Shown here in pieces: positions 60,740-64,000 of a stretch of DNA of 64,000 bases. Both the position numbers and the translations under genes were made by a program. The stretch is from Dillenia suffruticosa. Its lineage: Eukaryota > Streptophyta > Magnoliopsida > Dilleniales > Dilleniaceae. How positions within the stretch are numbered: the first letter of the stretch is position 1; each line of letters begins with the position of its first letter. Below the pieces are notes generated by a model. The model saw only the letters and a list, made by a program, of their open reading frames with translations, was not told where the DNA came from and did not search any database. The stretch spans positions 10,369,001-10,433,000 of the forward strand of contig JAVTVX010000027.1 in the NCBI GenBank assembly GCA_033439265.1, in the 5' to 3' direction.

Positions 60740-61620
60740 ATGCGTATTTAAACGTTGTTTTCTCGATTGAGGGTGAGACCCTTATTGCGACTATAGAGGA
60801 TGATAAAAAATCTAAAACGGTTCGAGAGGCTCTCGAGAGTTTTGCAAAAGATGCAAAATACCGATTATTGAAGGCCATAAATAAAGAGAAGGAATTGATG
60901 AGAATCAACGGGGTCTGGGATCTAGTTGATTAGCCTAAGGGCGGAAGGACTATTGGGAACAAGTAGATTCTCAAAGTCAAGATAAAGGTTAACGGATTGA
61001 TGAAGAGATAAAGAACCCGTCTAGTAACTAAGGGTTACACTTGGACTGAGGGGTGGACTATCGAGGAGTCATAGTCCAATTTATCTCAATCCGTTTATCT
61101 TTCAGCGATTGTCACGAACATAGATCAAGAGTCACATCACAATGACGTAAAGACCGCTTTCGTAGTGGAAGTCTAGATGAGGCGATCTACATGGAGCATC
61201 CCTTTGGGTTCGTTCTAGTAGATCAGGTGGATAAGGTCTATTGATTTTAGAAATCAAAAATACGACCTTAAGCCATCATCTAGACAGCAGCGCTTGAGAT
61301 TTCACGAGAAGGTGATATCTTATGGTTTTGTAATGATCGAGTAGGATCATTGCATATATCTGATACGTCCCGATGATTCCTTTATGAGCATGTTCGCATA
61401 TGTAGGTGACATTCTGTTGGCTGGGAACAACAGAGAGTATCCAATGACCATTGTAACATGGTTATGAGGTTTTAGTTCATTCTCAGATTTTGGATCCATA
61501 GGGATCGCTTGAGAATGGTGTTGACTCTTTAACAAGAGTTTTATATCAGATAGATTCTTAAGCATTTCGAGAAGAGCGATGACAACCTAAAAGATACTCT
61601 AATCGCTAAAGATAAAAAGA
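60740..61620 (+). pseudogene. Copia reverse transcriptase remnant
   Basis: Reads NGVWDLVD, then GRRTIGNK, KVKIKVNGLMKR and TRLVTKGYTWTEG. DVKTAFV and the SMFAYVGDILLAGNN region near 61385-61430 follow. The catalytic YVDD box is YVGD, so one essential Asp is lost. Several TAG/TGA stops and frameshifts interrupt it. Confidence 0.85.
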
Positions 61621-63469
61621 CCTGAATCTTGACAGATGCCCTAGAATTTATAAAGAAATAAGGGAGATGAGCAGAATCCCTTATTCCAGTGCAAAATACA
61701 TTTTTAGTGTATGCGATGAGGTATACACGTGTGATATACAATTTGATGTATGCGATGAGGCATACATGACCAGACATTTATTTTATGGTTAATCTGGTGA
61801 GTAGGTATTAATAGAATCCTGGAAGGGATCACTGTAGAGCAGTGAAAAAAGATTCTGAAATATCTCATTTGAATTGCGGACCTCTCCATGTGTTACGGAA
61901 GAGGTGATTTGCGTTTTGTGGTTGAGCTTCAGATACTGACTGGGAGTAGTGATCTGAATAAACGCAAAAGATTTTATCTTCTTAGAGCAGTAAGAAGAGA
62001 ACCTGTATATCTCTATTTACGATAGAGACTGAGCTTGTAGTATGCTCAATTGCAGTTCATGAGAATGGTTGGCTTAAGAAATTTTCTGGAAGACTTAGAG
62101 GTTGTGACAGATAGTGGGAGGTCAGTGATGATTATTGTGATAATCAGACCGACACTGTCAACAAATGAGACCCTAAGTATAATAGTAAAGCCACATTAAT
62201 ACCGAAGACCACTATGAGAGATATTACCGAGAAGGGTATTGTGACATCTAAGTATACCTCAGCATGAGAGCTAATCTCTTCAGAAAACCCGTTGTGAGAG
62301 ATTCCTTTGTGAGATAAGGAATCATTGGGTTTAGTGTATTTTAACATTTCTCCTTATATACTATTTTAGATGCTTATTTTAATATATGACATGTATGCAG
62401 AATTGAGTCACATATTTATTTCATGCATCATTTGTTGTCATATATTGTGATCTTGTGATTAAAAGATGTGTCAGGCAGGCGTGGTCGACTCTCTCACACG
62501 AGTGACCACCTCCGACTCTGAGTGAGCGGAGATGAGACGGATTCTAGTCGTAAGAGGCTTTGAGAATAGCCCTACTAGAACATAAGTCGCCCTGATATGT
62601 GTTCAGGATGAGGTCATATGCGATATGACCGACATGGAAATACCCACATCCATGTTGCCTGTAAGTAGCCAGTTTGAGATCTCAGATATCACCTGCGATT
62701 TGTGATATTGTCTCTGAGTTGCTCTCTCTGAGATCTCTGGGTAAAGTCTTATGTGTAGACTGAGTCCCGTACCTGTACAGTGTTAGAGAAATCTGACATA
62801 TGCCCTTTGAGAGATGGGAGAATAACACTGTGGCACGTGTTTCATACCACGTGTGATGAGACGACCATGGGAAGTGAGAGCTATTATTTGAGACGATAGT
62901 TTGAACTTGATCCCCGTTCCCACTGTGTGAGACCTGAGATCCATTGGATGGGATCTCTTATGCCCTTATTACTTTCGGCTGTCTTTAGAAATTTTGGTTC
63001 AGTGTTGCTACTTTAGTCTGTTTACCTATGGCCCGAAAGATAAATTGAGGTCTAAGGGGCAGGTCTAGGAAAGCAGCTGAATTGAGACCGATAGATTCGA
63101 GTTTGGGAAAAGGAATGCCAATAGTCATTACATCATTGTCATGTATTCATAGGTCGACCTATTATGTTAATCCATGTTAGGATTCAAACATAATAATGAA
63201 TACATAGTGGAGCAAATTGATTGGGGATCACTTTCGATGAGGAAAGTGGCTCGAAAGATGTAAATGCATTGAGTCTGGGGTATAGCGAGTTATTTTTATA
63301 CTAACAGTGACTACTCGATCATCCTAACAGGTGTATCGAGAAGTCTTTGCTTGCAGGTGTACTCGCCGGTCGCACGACGCCCAATCCAGTATGAAAGTCC
63401 AGTAGGGTGATGCGATAGATTGCATGAGTTGCGATCTTGTGATTGACAGAAATGAAATGCCCTAATGTG
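61621..63469 (+). other. Copia RNase H relic and long 3' untranslated region
   Basis: Faint RNase H similarity is visible to about 62340 (EWLKKFSGRL-like, then YTSAxELISSENPL-like text), with many stops. From 62340 to the purine tract no coding content is seen. This part contains inverted words around GGTCGACTCTCTCACACGAG and GTGACCACC. Long 3' untranslated regions are common in plant copia elements. Confidence 0.55.
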
Positions 63470-63480
63470 CAAGTGGGAGA
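63470..63480 (+). promoter_or_regulatory. Polypurine tract of the copia element
   Basis: CAAGTGGGAGA directly precedes the 3' LTR. Confidence 0.7.
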
Positions 63481-63967
63481 TGTAGGTTATTTATGCCCAT
63501 TGTGGGGCAATTTGGTAAGAATGAGATAATGGAGTAACTCCCATTATTACTTACCAATATTAACCAATATTATTTGGTAACTCCCAAATCTTAACCCTAA
63601 TGGCCATTATTCTTTTTGATTGAATTGAGAAAGAATGATTCCTACCTTGTGTGTGGAGAGCAGCCATGGGAGGCAACTATGGAGGCTAGGGTTTCGCACA
63701 CTTCTCTAGAGAGAGAAAATAGAAAGAGGGATGGAGATTTTCAGAAGGAAAATCTCCCATCGTCAGACGATTCACCGGACATGAGGATTGCGGCGTTGTG
63801 ATACTGTGGTGGTGATTCGACTAATCTCGTGATCACCATCCGACCGTGCGATCCGTTCGAGGGACATCGCGACACGGTGGATTTTGGAGACTGCCCTATC
63901 GAGGTATTTATCCCAAAAATTCCGATATATTTAATTCACGCTTCCGCATGTGCGATTAAATCTAACA
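63481..63967 (+). repeat. Copia 3' LTR
   Basis: Same length as the 5' LTR, starts TGTAGG and ends TCTAACA. Seven visible differences from the 5' copy, six of them transitions. Confidence 0.92.
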
Positions 63968-63972
63968 GACAA
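63968..63972. repeat. Right target-site duplication of the copia element
   Basis: GACAA, against AACAA on the left. Host sequence resumes here and runs to the window end. Confidence 0.65.
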
Positions 63973-64000
63973 GGTGGAGACGAACTTAAGAGAGCTGCTT

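Larger units (their letters stand above)
57017..63967 (+). mobile_element. Recent but defective Ty1/copia LTR retrotransposon
   Basis: Two 487-bp LTRs (57017-57503, 63481-63967) differ at only 7 positions by my reading. An initiator-Met-type primer site follows the first LTR, a purine tract precedes the second, and a 5-bp target duplication flanks both. Inside, the domain order is gag, zinc knuckle, integrase, RT, RNase H, which is copia order. All domains carry stops, frameshifts or missing key residues, and part of integrase is deleted. High LTR identity together with heavy coding decay suggests the copy moved using proteins supplied by another element. Confidence 0.93.

Overview
The window reads as nuclear DNA of a flowering plant, most likely a eudicot. 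Its two host genes have short conserved exons split by AT-rich GT-AG introns, and both encode plant-type proteins. Almost everything else is plant transposable-element sequence (Ty3, Ty1/copia, CACTA, RTE LINE, tRNA-derived SINEs). Nothing prokaryotic or organellar is evident.

Layout. (1) 0.9-11.9 kb, minus strand: a four-exon gene for a filament-like plant protein (FPP, long coiled coil, 624 residues). Intron 1 carries a 5'-truncated RTE LINE. The family's C-terminal tail can still be read, in frame, beyond the stop codon. (2) 13.6-19.3 kb, plus strand: an old, full-length but dead Ty3 chromovirus-type LTR element. (3) 19.8-27.3 kb, minus strand: a complete 20-exon fatty acid amide hydrolase gene (FAAH, 606 residues) with its Lys-Ser-Ser catalytic triad. 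Its introns hold an Au-type SINE, another SINE-like copy and, antisense, a U2 snRNA copy with plant snRNA promoter elements. (4) 27.3-34.1 kb: AT-rich intergenic DNA with microsatellites. A 222-bp SINE with a perfect 14-bp target duplication sits at 34.15 kb. (5) 34.9-45.9 kb: a CACTA-like region with TIR-like ends, 3-bp CCC flanks and inverted subterminal arrays of a 15-bp palindromic motif. It also has GC-rich minisatellites, a DUF4216 remnant and a captured fragment of an alkenal/quinone-type oxidoreductase gene. (6) 46.9-48.0 kb: a dense cluster of GTCGAC sites and their CpG-decay products. (7) 48.1-55.1 kb: a second CACTA element, minus strand, with a decayed but recognisable TNP2 transposase. 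(8) 57.0-64.0 kb: a young Ty1/copia insertion with 487-bp LTRs that differ at only 7 positions, although its gag-pol is badly broken.

Only FPP and FAAH look like working protein genes. They share a strand but nothing suggests a shared pathway. The rest is nested mobile DNA that shows how such DNA decays and spreads: amber-biased deamination in the Ty3 element, CpG loss in the GTCGAC cluster, gene capture in CACTA, and apparent trans-mobilisation of a defective copia element. The strongest candidates for something undescribed are the CACTA-like subterminal arrays with the captured gene piece, the GTCGAC cluster, the antisense U2 locus and the defective-but-recent copia element.
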